Source: an uncultured Lachnospiraceae bacterium
GTDB taxonomy: Bacteria; Bacillota; Clostridia; Lachnospirales; Lachnospiraceae
Assembly: GCA_948470335.1 (NCBI GenBank)
Contig: CAOKOL010000011.1
Coordinates: 1 to 64,000 of the forward strand
Reading direction: 5' to 3'
DNA length: 64,000 bases
Shown here: one piece after another, positions 43,377-52,032 of the stretch
Layout: each line of letters opens with the position of its first letter
Position numbering within the stretch: the stretch's first letter is position 1
Notes under the pieces: model-generated
The model's input: only the letters and a program-made list of their open reading frames with translations
What the model was told of the DNA's origin: nothing
Databases searched by the model: none
Made by a program: the position numbers and the translations under genes

Positions 43377-46300
43377 TTATTTAAAATATTCCACGCCTGA
43401 CCGGAATAGTTTCATATCCTGCTCGCCGTAAGTGTTTACGGCCACTGACTGGCCGATCCGCTCGCTGTGGGCCATCTTGCCCAGAATTCTTCCGTCCGGG
43501 CTGGTGATTCCTTCAATGGCACAGTAAGAGCCGTTGGGATTCCACTCGTCGTCCATAGTGGGCACGCCCTGGAGATTGACATACTGGGTAGCTGCCTGAC
43601 CGTTGGCAAACAATTTTTCGATCCACTGGCTGCTGGCCACAAACCGGCCTTCTCCGTGGGATACGGGGGTACAGTATATGCCGCCCAGCTCCGCCTTTGA
43701 CAGCCAGGGGGACTTGCTGCTGACCACTTTGGTATATACCATCTTGGACACATGGCGGCCGATCTGGTTATAGGTCAGCGTAGGCGCATCCTCTGCCTGG
43801 TCCCGAATGGTTCCGTAGGGCAGCAGCCCCAGCTTAATCAGCGCCTGGAATCCGTTGCAGATACCCAGCATCAGGCCGTCCCGTTCCTTTAACAGCCGGT
43901 TCACCGCTTCCTTCACTTTCTCATTGCGGAAAACGGCGGCAATAAATTTTGCGGAGCCCTCCGGCTCGTCGCCTGCGGAAAATCCGCCGGGCAGCATAAT
44001 AATCTGAGACTGGTCGATATTCTCCGCAAAGCAGTCTACGGAATCTCTGATATTTTCCGCGGTCAGATTCCGGAACACCTTCGTGATAACGGAAGCCCCG
44101 GCCAGCTCAAAAGCTTTGCCGCTGTCATACTCACAGTTGGTTCCCGGAAATACCGGGATAAACACGGTGGGCGCGCCGATCTTATGGGTACAGATATGAA
44201 CGGATTCTTCTCTGTACAGCGGTTTTTCCGCCGTTTCCGCTTTCACACCCGTATGGGTGGGGAACACCTGCTCCAGCGGAGCGGTCCAGGCTTTCGTCAC
44301 CTCATCCATGGACAGCTTCATATCCTGATAGATAAACGCTTCTTCCCTGATTACCTCGCCGATAATCATGCCCGGCGCCTCCAACTGATATGCATAGTCC
44401 TGATAGACTTCCGCCACAATACAGCCCCAGCCGGCTCCGAACAACTGCTCCGGCTTCACGGCGTCGGTCAGCTTTACGCCCAGTCTGTTTCCCATAGCCA
44501 TCTTGGACAGTGCCTCGCACAATCCGTTCCGCTCCAGTTCATATGCGGAAATAATCTTTCTGGCCTTGATATCTTCATGAATCTTTCCGTAGATATCCAT
44601 GGCGCTCTGATAATCCGGCAGATCATTCTCATCTTTTTTAATCACGAACAGTACCAGCTTATTCCCCGCCTTTTTCAGTTCCGGCGTGATAATGTGACGG
44701 CTGCTGGCCACGTCAACCGCAAAGGATACCAGAGTAGGCGGCACATCCAGCTCGTTAAAGGTGCCCGACATACTGTCTTTGCCGCCGATAGAGGGAAGGC
44801 CGAAGCCCATCTGTGCTTCATAAGCCCCCAGCAGGGCGGAGAAAGGCGTTCCCCACCGCTGGCTGTCCTCCGTCATGCGCTTGAAGTATTCCTGGAAGGT
44901 AAACCGGATCTTTCTGTAATCGCCTCCGGCAGCCACCACCTTGGCCACCGAAGATACCACCGCATAGACTGCGCCGTGGTAAGGACTCCAGGAGGACAGA
45001 TACGGGTCAAAGCCATAGCTCATCATCGTCACCAGGTCTGTCGTTCCCTTCTGCACCGGCAGCTTGGCCACCATCGTCTGGGTTTCCGTCATCTGATACT
45101 TTCCGCCGTAAGGCATATATACGGAGCCTGCGCCGATGGAGCCGTCAAACATTTCCACCAGTCCCTTCTGGGAGCAGACATTCAGATCTTTCATCGTATC
45201 CAGCCACCGGGCTTTTACATCCTCTACGGGGTGAAGCACAAAAGGATTTCCCTCTTTTACCGGAACCTCCACCGTCACATCCGTCTCCTGATGGGCGCCG
45301 TTGGTATCCAGAAATGCGCGGCTTAAATCCACGATGGTCTTTCCCCGCCATTCCATCACCAGACGGGGACTTTCGGTCACGGTGGCCACCGCCACCGCTT
45401 CCAGATTTTCTTCCTCGGCAAACGCCATGAATTTTTCCACGTCGGCGGGGTCCACCACCACCGCCATCCGCTCCTGGGACTCGGAGATGGCGATTTCGGT
45501 TCCGTCCAGACCGGCATATTTTTTCGGCACCTTGTCCAACTGGATGGACAGACCGTCCGCCAGCTCGCCGATGGCCACCGAAACGCCGCCCGCGCCGAAG
45601 TCATTGCACTTTTTAATCAGAAAGCTGACTTCTTCTCTGCGGAACAGCCTCTGTACTTTCCGCTCCGTGGGCGCATTGCCCTTCTGCACCTCCGCGCCGC
45701 AGGTTTCAATGGATGCCTCCGTATGTACCTTGGAGGAACCCGTGGCGCCGCCCAGGCCGTCACGGCCCGTTCTTCCGCCAAGAAGGATAATCACGTCTCC
45801 CGGATCGGAAGTCAGTCTGCGAACCGCCCGTCTGGGCGCCGCCCCCATCACTGCGCCAATCTCCATCCGCTTGGCCGCATAGTTGGGATGATAAATTTCT
45901 TTTACATAGCCTGTGGCCAGCCCCACCTGATTGCCGTAGGAGCTGTAGCCGCCGGCTGCGCCCCGCACCAGCTTCTTCTGGGGCAGCTTGCCCTTCATGG
46001 TCCGGGATACAGGCACGGTGGGGTCCGCCGCCCCGGTAATACGCATGGCCTGATACACATAGGTACGGCCCGACAGCGGATCTCTGATGGCGCCGCCCAG
46101 ACAGGTGGCCGCACCGCCGAAAGGCTCAATCTCCGTGGGATGGTTGTGGGTTTCGTTTTTAAAATTCACCAGCCATTCTTCCGTCTCTCCGTCGATTTCC
46201 ACGGGCACCACAATGCTGCAAGCATTGATCTCGTCGGACTCCTCCTGATCTTTTAGCTTTCCTTCTTTTTTCAGCTTCCGCATGGCCATCAGCGCCAGGT

Positions 46301-47126
46301 CCATCAGGCAGACAAACTTGTCGGGACGGTCGCCGAGCACTTCCTGACGGTCGGCGATATATTTATGATACGTTCCTTCGATGGGTCCGTTGTAATCCCC
46401 TTTGGTAAAGGTAACGTTTTTCAGCTCCGTATTAAAAGTGGTATGACGGCAGTGGTCGGACCAGTAGGTATCCAGCACCCGGATTTCCGTCATGGTAGGA
46501 TCCCGCTTTTCTTCTCCGGCAAAATAGTTCTGAATGTGAAGAAAGTCCTTGAAAGTCATCGCCAGATTCAGAGAATCATACAGACTTTTCAGTTCCGCCT
46601 CCGGCATAACGGTAAAGCCGCCGAAGATTTTTACGTCCTCCGGCTCCTCGAATACGGTCACCAGCGTTTCGGGCACATCCATGGACGCCTCTCTGGAATC
46701 CACGGGGTTGATGCAGTAAGATTTAATGGCCTGCATCTGTCCTTCGTCCAGGCTTCCGCTGATCACATAGGTGGTAGCGGAACGGATCACCGGTTCCTCG
46801 CTTTCTTTCAGCAGCTTTACACACTGCTCGGCGGAATCGGCCCGCTGGTCAAACTGCCCCGGCAGAAATTCCACGGAGAATACACTGTCGCCGTAGCTGA
46901 CCGGGAATGTTCCCTCGTATACCATGTCCAGCGGCGGTTCGGAAAAAATTGTTTTCACCGCCTCCTGATAAATTTCTTCGGACAGATTTTCCACATCATA
47001 CCGGATCAGCACCCGGACGTTCTTCACTGTCCCGATTCCCAGATAACTGCCAATCTCCTCTTTCAGCTCATTGGCCCTGACTGCATAAGGCGCTTTCTTT
47101 TCCACATAAATCCTTTTAACGCTCAT
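43377..47126 (-). CDS. purL: Phosphoribosylformylglycinamidine synthase, single chain
   Basis: A 1249-residue FGAM synthase, the fourth step of purine synthesis (FGAR + Gln + ATP to FGAM). The synthase part carries D-T-Y-W-S-D-H-C-R-H-T-T-F (about 220-232) and E-T-H-N-H-P-T-E (about 325-332). The C-terminal glutamine amidotransferase has F-P-G-T-N-C near 1000, the nucleophile cysteine in G-I-C-N-G-F-Q near 1100, and the V-S-H-G-E-G histidine near 1175. It is the long enterobacterial-style form, not the three-subunit PurSQL form of Bacillus; many Clostridia have the long form. AGGAGG lies ahead of ATG 47126. It is not in a pur operon here; no purine riboswitch was recognised in the 160-bp leader. 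Confidence 0.97.
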   Translation of the reverse strand: MSVKRIYVEKKAPYAVRANELKEEIGSYLGIGTVKNVRVLIRYDVENLSEEIYQEAVKTIFSEPPLDMVYEGTFPVSYGDSVFSVEFLPGQFDQRADSAEQCVKLLKESEEPVIRSATTYVISGSLDEGQMQAIKSYCINPVDSREASMDVPETLVTVFEEPEDVKIFGGFTVMPEAELKSLYDSLNLAMTFKDFLHIQNYFAGEEKRDPTMTEIRVLDTYWSDHCRHTTFNTELKNVTFTKGDYNGPIEGTYHKYIADRQEVLGDRPDKFVCLMDLALMAMRKLKKEGKLKDQEESDEINACSIVVPVEIDGETEEWLVNFKNETHNHPTEIEPFGGAATCLGGAIRDPLSGRTYVYQAMRITGAADPTVPVSRTMKGKLPQKKLVRGAAGGYSSYGNQVGLATGYVKEIYHPNYAAKRMEIGAVMGAAPRRAVRRLTSDPGDVIILLGGRTGRDGLGGATGSSKVHTEASIETCGAEVQKGNAPTERKVQRLFRREEVSFLIKKCNDFGAGGVSVAIGELADGLSIQLDKVPKKYAGLDGTEIAISESQERMAVVVDPADVEKFMAFAEEENLEAVAVATVTESPRLVMEWRGKTIVDLSRAFLDTNGAHQETDVTVEVPVKEGNPFVLHPVEDVKARWLDTMKDLNVCSQKGLVEMFDGSIGAGSVYMPYGGKYQMTETQTMVAKLPVQKGTTDLVTMMSYGFDPYLSSWSPYHGAVYAVVSSVAKVVAAGGDYRKIRFTFQEYFKRMTEDSQRWGTPFSALLGAYEAQMGFGLPSIGGKDSMSGTFNELDVPPTLVSFAVDVASSRHIITPELKKAGNKLVLFVIKKDENDLPDYQSAMDIYGKIHEDIKARKIISAYELERNGLCEALSKMAMGNRLGVKLTDAVKPEQLFGAGWGCIVAEVYQDYAYQLEAPGMIIGEVIREEAFIYQDMKLSMDEVTKAWTAPLEQVFPTHTGVKAETAEKPLYREESVHICTHKIGAPTVFIPVFPGTNCEYDSGKAFELAGASVITKVFRNLTAENIRDSVDCFAENIDQSQIIMLPGGFSAGDEPEGSAKFIAAVFRNEKVKEAVNRLLKERDGLMLGICNGFQALIKLGLLPYGTIRDQAEDAPTLTYNQIGRHVSKMVYTKVVSSKSPWLSKAELGGIYCTPVSHGEGRFVASSQWIEKLFANGQAATQYVNLQGVPTMDDEWNPNGSYCAIEGITSPDGRILGKMAHSERIGQSVAVNTYGEQDMKLFRSGVEYFK

Positions 47127-47288
47127 TCCAACCTCCTGCGTGTTCTGCTTTCACTGTCAAACCAGTTGACGCATCATAAGCAATTGCGATAATACTTTAT
47201 CTTCTCATATAAATTTTATTTACAAACTGCCCTGCCGGCATAGGACAGCGGCACATTTTGTCGAACGTATCAATATCCCTCACAGTTT

Positions 47289-48230
47289 TCATTCCCGGCT
47301 CTCAAAGGCGTCCGGGTTTCCCGATGCCTTGGCCAGATTGATCACATCCAGGGAAATCTTCATAATATCCCTCACTTCTTCCTCGGTGATGTGCAGAAGT
47401 TCGGCCAACTGGGCCACCGTGGCCTGCGTGCCCTGCTCTCTGGCGATTTCTTGCGTCAGATCCATAATCCGGTTGGCTCTTCGCGCCACTTTTTCTCCGA
47501 TTCCCTTATGGCTTTCCTGCTGCCGGATCGCTTCTTCCATGGCCGCATCGCTTTTTTTCTTTAAAATATAGAGAAAATCCTCCGCATCCAGACGGGGGTA
47601 CTGAGATTTCAGCAGATGGATCTCCTCCATCAGCACCATGTTACCCTCCTGAATCAGATCGGAGATTACCACGCCGCGGCCTATAAACGGTTTGGCCCAC
47701 TCCGCCACCCGATGAAGGTTTCCCTCCGCAAGCCTATCGGCCGCGGCCAGCTCGCCTTCCAATACCCGTGGCATCAGATGCTCCATTTCCTCCGGCGTAC
47801 AGGGCGGCACCGCCGCAAGATCCGACAGATACATCCGGTAATAGCGGTTTTCTTCTTCCGGCACCTGTCCTTTTTCCGGCCCGGTTTCCGCCGGTGCTTT
47901 CTTCCTGCCTCCGGCCCGCACCGCCGTCCGGCCCGGTTTCACAGGCCCCGGCCCCGTACCGGATACCCGGTTTTCCTCCGTGTCTTCCTCGGCCAGCTTT
48001 TCCCCGGTCCGCTGTTCTTCGGCCCCATTCTCCCAGGCGGCGCTTTCTTCCAGTCCTGTAATCCGTACCTGATTTTCCTCCAGATAACGGTACACCAACC
48101 ATAGCTGCTCCCGATTCAGGGACAGTTCTTCAAACCACTGGTCAATCTGTGTTTTTGCGATTCTGTTATCCCTGACTGCCGCCAGCTCCAAAAGCTCCGC
48201 CAGCAGTCCCATAAACGTTCCCTGTTCCAT
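47289..48230 (-). CDS. Sigma-70-like protein lacking DNA-binding regions
   Basis: A 313-residue protein. Residues 1-130 are an acidic, low-complexity N-terminal extension (G-A-E-E, E-E-D-T-E-E-N, P-G-R-T-A). Residues about 130-215 match sigma regions 1.2 and 2.1-2.2 (Y-L-S-D-L, then G-R-G-V-V-I-S-D-L-I-Q-E-G-N), the part that grips core RNA polymerase. The promoter-melting and -10 recognition motif (F-S-T-Y-A-x-W-W-I-R-Q-A-I) is missing, and region 3-like helices close the protein with no region 4. It may bind core polymerase without reading promoters. ATG 48230 is chosen because AAGGGG lies six bases upstream. The same strand holds purL, 160 bp downstream. Confidence 0.8.
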   Translation of the reverse strand: MEQGTFMGLLAELLELAAVRDNRIAKTQIDQWFEELSLNREQLWLVYRYLEENQVRITGLEESAAWENGAEEQRTGEKLAEEDTEENRVSGTGPGPVKPGRTAVRAGGRKKAPAETGPEKGQVPEEENRYYRMYLSDLAAVPPCTPEEMEHLMPRVLEGELAAADRLAEGNLHRVAEWAKPFIGRGVVISDLIQEGNMVLMEEIHLLKSQYPRLDAEDFLYILKKKSDAAMEEAIRQQESHKGIGEKVARRANRIMDLTQEIAREQGTQATVAQLAELLHITEEEVRDIMKISLDVINLAKASGNPDAFESRE

Positions 48231-48461
48231 CGTCAACCCCTTGTGTTTTTATTGTCCTGTTTTTGGACATGCATATTCTTATTATATAATTTTCCCATCT
48301 ATGACACAAGTACTAATCCCATAAAAATCGCAAGTGAAAAACAGAAAAAGGCGAAAAAACGCCAAAGGACTAAAAACGCCTGTCATTCCCCCGGAATTTA
48401 TGATATAATTTTAACATGCCGGTCAGACCTATGAGCATACCTGGCTTTCAAGGAGGTTTTC

Positions 48462-49283
48462 ATGAAAAAAATATTGTGGTTCTTTTTATCCGCCGCGCCC
48501 CTGATTATCTACGGCATTCTGACGGCCCTTTTTTATTTTCTTTTTACTCTGATCGTGTTCCGCATGGGATGGTTTCAGGATTCCTGGCTGTTCTCGGAGG
48601 AAAATATTGACGCTTCGCTGATGCTGGCCATCTCCGCCGCCTCGGGTGCCGTTTCCTATCTCATTTACCGGTGCCTGAAAACGGACCGCCGCCGCACCCG
48701 CCCGTTCCGCTTTTCCTTTGCCTCTGTTCTGGTGCTGGCGGCACTGGCTTTTGTCTGCCAGTATTTAACCACGCTGCTGATCAATGTCATATCAATGCTG
48801 ATGCCCCAGGCCCTTGACCAGTATACGGAACTGCTGGAATCGGTGGGCATGGCAAGCCCCGGTCTTTTGCTGATCCTCTATACGGTAATCGTGGGACCCA
48901 TCCACGAAGAACTGATGATGCGGGGCGCCACCCTCTCCATAGCAAAAAAAGCCCTTCCTTTCTGGGCGGCCAATCTGGTTCAGGCCCTGCTGTTCGGCAT
49001 ATTCCATATGAATCTGCTGCAGGGATGCTATGCCTTTTGTCTGGGACTGGTGCTGGGATATCTGGCACATCGGTATCACTCCCTGGTCCCGGCATACTTT
49101 TTTCATATCTTTTTCAACCTGCTGGGTATGCTGGCGCTGACGCCCGGCAATCTGATCGCTTTCCTTCTTTCCCTGGCGCTGTTTTCCGCTCTGCTGGCGG
49201 CAGCCCTGAACTATCAGAAAAAGAAGGAACCGGAACAGGCGTTGTTTCCGTCCCGGCAGGATTTTTTCTCCGGCGATTTGTAG
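48462..49283 (+). CDS. CPBP-family intramembrane metalloprotease
   Basis: A 273-residue membrane protein with about seven helices. The CPBP/Abi motif 1, H-E-E-L-M-M-R-G, lies near residue 148-155 and supplies the two glutamates and the arginine. The second histidine motif is in A-Y-F-F-H-I-F-F-N near 210-218. The family includes prenyl-protein proteases and bacteriocin-immunity proteins. The N-terminal three helices are variable. AAGGAGG precedes ATG. It is a single gene with its own upstream region, divergent from the sigma-like gene. Confidence 0.9.
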   Translation: MKKILWFFLSAAPLIIYGILTALFYFLFTLIVFRMGWFQDSWLFSEENIDASLMLAISAASGAVSYLIYRCLKTDRRRTRPFRFSFASVLVLAALAFVCQYLTTLLINVISMLMPQALDQYTELLESVGMASPGLLLILYTVIVGPIHEELMMRGATLSIAKKALPFWAANLVQALLFGIFHMNLLQGCYAFCLGLVLGYLAHRYHSLVPAYFFHIFFNLLGMLALTPGNLIAFLLSLALFSALLAAALNYQKKKEPEQALFPSRQDFFSGDL

Positions 49284-49336
49284 GCAGCAGCCTCCTGACA
49301 GAATCAGAACATTTGGCAAGGGGCGTCCTATTTGCA

Positions 49337-49365
49337 TTGACAACAATCCGGCAAAATGATAAGAT
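49337..49365 (+). promoter_or_regulatory. Consensus promoter upstream of tRNA-Leu
   Basis: TTGACA, a 17-bp spacer and TAAGAT lie about 65 bp ahead of the tRNA start on the forward strand. No other gene begins in between, so it should drive the tRNA. Confidence 0.7.
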
Positions 49366-49428
49366 GAATCACATCGGATGGAATCACTGCCGCCGTAAAA
49401 GGCGTGATGAAACCGGACCAATACATTT

Positions 49429-49510
49429 GCGGATATGGCGGAATTGGCAGACGCGATAGATTTAGGTTCTATTGTCAACAGACGTGCAGGTTCGAGTCCT
49501 GTTATCCGCA
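49429..49510 (+). tRNA. tRNA-Leu (anticodon UAG)
   Basis: The acceptor arms GCGGATA (49429-49435) and TATCCGC (49503-49509) pair perfectly, with A as discriminator at 49510. The anticodon stem ATAGA/TCTAT holds the loop TTTAGGT with anticodon TAG. A long variable arm follows, as in class II tRNAs, and the T loop TTCGAGT is standard. CCA is not encoded. Confidence 0.95.
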
Positions 49511-49525
49511 TGGTTTAATAAGCTG

Positions 49526-49563
49526 CCGAATCAGTTTCCGCCGGAGACAGATTCGGTTTTTTT
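49526..49563 (+). terminator. Intrinsic terminator after tRNA-Leu
   Basis: CCGAATCAGTTTCC pairs with GGAGACAGATTCGG with two mismatches, followed by seven T residues from 49557. Confidence 0.85.
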
Positions 49564-49647
49564 ATTTTCATAATTGAATTTCATAACCGAAAAATCATTA
49601 TTCAGAAAGTTTATCATCAGAAATTTTTATAACGCAGGAGGTCTTCT

Positions 49648-50850
49648 TTGAACTGGAAACAATTCACCCCAAAAAACGTATTTTTTTTAGTATTCGGCGC
49701 CGTTTTGTTCTACTGCTGCCTGCAGAATCCGCAGTTGATCCTGTCATCCGCCGGTTTTGTCACCGGAATCATCCTGCCTTTCGCCCTTGGATTTGCCATC
49801 GCCTTTATTTTTAATGTTCCGATGAAAAAAATTGAGGCCGGACTGACCCGTCACACCCGGCTCCGAAAAAAACTGCGTCGCCCGGCCGCTTACCTTCTCA
49901 CGCTGACCGCAGTGATCGGCGTCCTGCTGCTGGCCTTTTTTGTGGTTATCCCTGAGCTGACCGCCACCATTATGAGCCTGATGGACCAGATCCCGAAAGG
50001 TCTGGACAACCTGCTCCTTCTGCTGGACGATACCAACATCGACTGGCCCGAAATAGAAACCTTTATGGCCCAGTTGGAGCTGGACTGGAATAATCTGGGA
50101 CAGAAGCTGCTTGGCGCTCTGCAGACCGGTGCTTTCGGCGTGGTGCAGTCCACTTTCAGCATCGTAGGCGGCATTGTCAGCGGATTTGCCACCTTTTTTA
50201 TCGGCTTCACCTTCTCCGTCTATCTGCTGTTCCAGAAGGAAGCGCTGATCCGGCAGTGTAAAAAGCTGGTCTATGCCTTTCTTCCGACGGCTGCGGCAGA
50301 CCGTCTGGTCTATATCGGCGGCCTGTCTGCCACCGTATTTTCTAACTTTCTGGCCGGCCAGTGTACGGAGGCCGTAATCCTGGGCATGATGTTTTTCGTG
50401 TCCATGCTGGCCCTCAGGATGCCCTATGCGCTGCTGGTAGGCGTTCTGATCGCCATCACGGCACTGATTCCCATATTCGGTGCTTTTATCGGCTGTGTGG
50501 TGGGATTCTTCCTGATCGTCGTGGTCAATCCCATGCAGGCCCTGGTGTTCCTGATTTTATTCCAGGTACTGCAGCAGATCGAGGGAAACCTGATCTACCC
50601 CCATGTGGTGGGCGGCACGGTGGGACTTCCTTCCGTCTGGGTACTGGCGGCGGTCAGTGTGGGCGGCAGCCTGATGGGCATTGTAGGCATGCTTCTGTTT
50701 ATCCCAGGGTGCTCCGTATGCTATGCCCTTTTGCGGGAACAGGTAGGGAAACGGCTGGAAAAGCGGCAGATTCCCAGCGAAAAATGGACCGGAGAAGAAG
50801 CGGTTTCACAGAAAACCGGTTCCTCACAGAATACCGGCGCTGATAAATGA
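49648..50850 (+). CDS. AI-2E-family (YtvI/PerM-like) permease
   Basis: A 400-residue membrane protein of the AI-2E transporter family. It has two N-terminal helices, a cytoplasmic segment, and the conserved core near residue 270-345 with I-P-I-F-G-A-F-I-G, then Q-Q-I-E-G-N-L-I-Y-P-H-V-V-G. The family includes proteins for autoinducer-2 export and Na+/H+ exchange, so the name does not fix the substrate. The C-terminal 40 residues are polar and basic. The start is TTG at 49648, with AGGAGG ending five bases before it. The next gene follows after 15 bp and may be in the same operon. Confidence 0.9.
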   Translation: MNWKQFTPKNVFFLVFGAVLFYCCLQNPQLILSSAGFVTGIILPFALGFAIAFIFNVPMKKIEAGLTRHTRLRKKLRRPAAYLLTLTAVIGVLLLAFFVVIPELTATIMSLMDQIPKGLDNLLLLLDDTNIDWPEIETFMAQLELDWNNLGQKLLGALQTGAFGVVQSTFSIVGGIVSGFATFFIGFTFSVYLLFQKEALIRQCKKLVYAFLPTAAADRLVYIGGLSATVFSNFLAGQCTEAVILGMMFFVSMLALRMPYALLVGVLIAITALIPIFGAFIGCVVGFFLIVVVNPMQALVFLILFQVLQQIEGNLIYPHVVGGTVGLPSVWVLAAVSVGGSLMGIVGMLLFIPGCSVCYALLREQVGKRLEKRQIPSEKWTGEEAVSQKTGSSQNTGADK

Positions 50851-50865
50851 TAAGGGGAGTGTCAA

Positions 50866-51819
50866 ATGATTTATAAAAAACAGCAATGGACCGAACAAGC
50901 TTCCCCAGATCTGGGAGAGGAATTGCGGAAATGGCAGGAGGAAGCACAGATGACAGGCTATGAATGCCACGGACATATCGTATTAGACGGAAATGATTAT
51001 CAAAAAGCCATGGCGCTGCACCGGACAGGCCTTGACAGGGACGTAATCCGGCGGCGGCTTGCGGCATGTGCGGACCAGGGCATCCGGTTTTACCGGGACG
51101 GCGGCGACTGCGTCGGCGCTTCCGAATATGCGGCCGGCATCGCGGCGGAATTTGACATGAATTACCGGACTCCCATCTTTGCCATACATAAAAAAGACCA
51201 TTACGGCGGCATGTTCGGAAAGGGATTCGGCAGATTCGCCGAATATGAACAACTGGTTCACGAGGTAAAGGAACGAGGCGGAAACTTTATCAAAATTATG
51301 ATCAGCGGCATTATGGATTTCAATCGCTACGGAGCGCTGAGCGGAGGCACGCTGGAACGGTCGCTGATTCAGGACATGGTTGCCGCCGCCCACGAGGCGG
51401 GATACGGGGTAATGGCCCATGTAAACACCGCCGAACAGATCGCCTGGGCGCTGGAAGCCGGAGCCGACAGCATCGAACACGGATATTATATGGACGACCG
51501 GTGTCTGGAATTGCTGGCGCAGAAAGACGCCGTATGGGTCCCCACTTTCGCCCCGGTGGAAAACGCCCGGAAAAGCAGCCTGTTTTCCGACACGGTTTTA
51601 AGCCGGATCTTAGAACTTCACAGAGACAATCTGCGGAAAGCCGTGGAAAGGAGTCTCCCGGTGGCCTGCGGCAGCGACGCCGGTTCCTTTATGGTTCCGC
51701 CGGCCAAGGGCAGTTCCATTGAGGAAGCATATCTGGAACAGGCCGCCGGACCGGAGCAGGCGGAAAAGCTTAAAGATGTCATACAAAAAGGAAATAAAAA
51801 AATCAGGGAACGGTTTTAA
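50866..51819 (+). CDS. Amidohydrolase-superfamily enzyme
   Basis: A 317-residue metal-dependent hydrolase. Ligands are visible in order: C-H-G-H at residues 34-37, the lysine in F-I-K-I-M-I-S-G near 145, histidine in M-A-H-V-N-T near 185, histidine in I-E-H-G-Y near 204, and aspartate in C-G-S-D-A-G-S near 268. The N-terminal beta-sandwich normally flanking the barrel is very short, so the protein is compact. The substrate is not shown; imidazolonepropionase and prolidase-like enzymes are the nearest types. AAGGGGAG precedes ATG. The stop codon lies inside the stem-loop repeated at 54657. Confidence 0.85.
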   Translation: MIYKKQQWTEQASPDLGEELRKWQEEAQMTGYECHGHIVLDGNDYQKAMALHRTGLDRDVIRRRLAACADQGIRFYRDGGDCVGASEYAAGIAAEFDMNYRTPIFAIHKKDHYGGMFGKGFGRFAEYEQLVHEVKERGGNFIKIMISGIMDFNRYGALSGGTLERSLIQDMVAAAHEAGYGVMAHVNTAEQIAWALEAGADSIEHGYYMDDRCLELLAQKDAVWVPTFAPVENARKSSLFSDTVLSRILELHRDNLRKAVERSLPVACGSDAGSFMVPPAKGSSIEEAYLEQAAGPEQAEKLKDVIQKGNKKIRERF

Positions 51820-51837
51820 ACGGTTCCCTGATTTTTC
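51796..51837. repeat. Left copy of 42-bp direct repeat (att-like, includes terminator)
   Basis: This 42-bp stretch covers the last codons and stop of the amidohydrolase gene and its terminator (AAATCAGGGAAC stem, GTTCCCTGATTT, then T run). It recurs at 54657-54698 with one mismatch. The 2.8 kb in between is AT-rich and carries defence and toxin-antitoxin remnants. This is the pattern of a direct repeat formed on insertion at the 3' end of a gene. Confidence 0.75.
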
Positions 51838-51839
51838 GT

Positions 51840-51986
51840 CTATATTCTAACAAATGTGATTCCCTGTCTTTCTTCCGCGCCCAGTTTCTCAAAAAGAATG
51901 GCGGCTGAGGTATATGTTTTTGACATATTTACAGTGCCACTTTCAATGCCATTTACAGTGCCATTTGTCTTATTTTCCTCTGCCAT
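51840..51986 (-). CDS. Small hypothetical ORF (48 aa)
   Basis: A reverse frame of 48 codons, starting M-A-E-E-N and ending in G-I-T-F-V-R-I just inside the left repeat. It contains two adjacent copies of a (N/S)-G-T-V-N unit (residues about 9-20) and a helical segment S-A-A-I-L-F-E-K-L. An ATG two codons upstream is also possible. The ribosome binding site is weak (AGAAATAAGAAACG). I do not recognise it. It lies between the hsdR remnant and the repeat and could be the tail of a lost gene. Confidence 0.4.
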   Translation of the reverse strand: MAEENKTNGTVNGIESGTVNMSKTYTSAAILFEKLGAEERQGITFVRI

Positions 51987-52032
51987 AGACATCGTTTCTT
52001 ATTTCTGAACATTCTGGCACAGTGCAGCTTTT

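Noticed and set aside
47127..47288. Purine riboswitch before purL
   Set aside because: The conserved three-way-junction loop sequences of the G-box are not seen in the leader.
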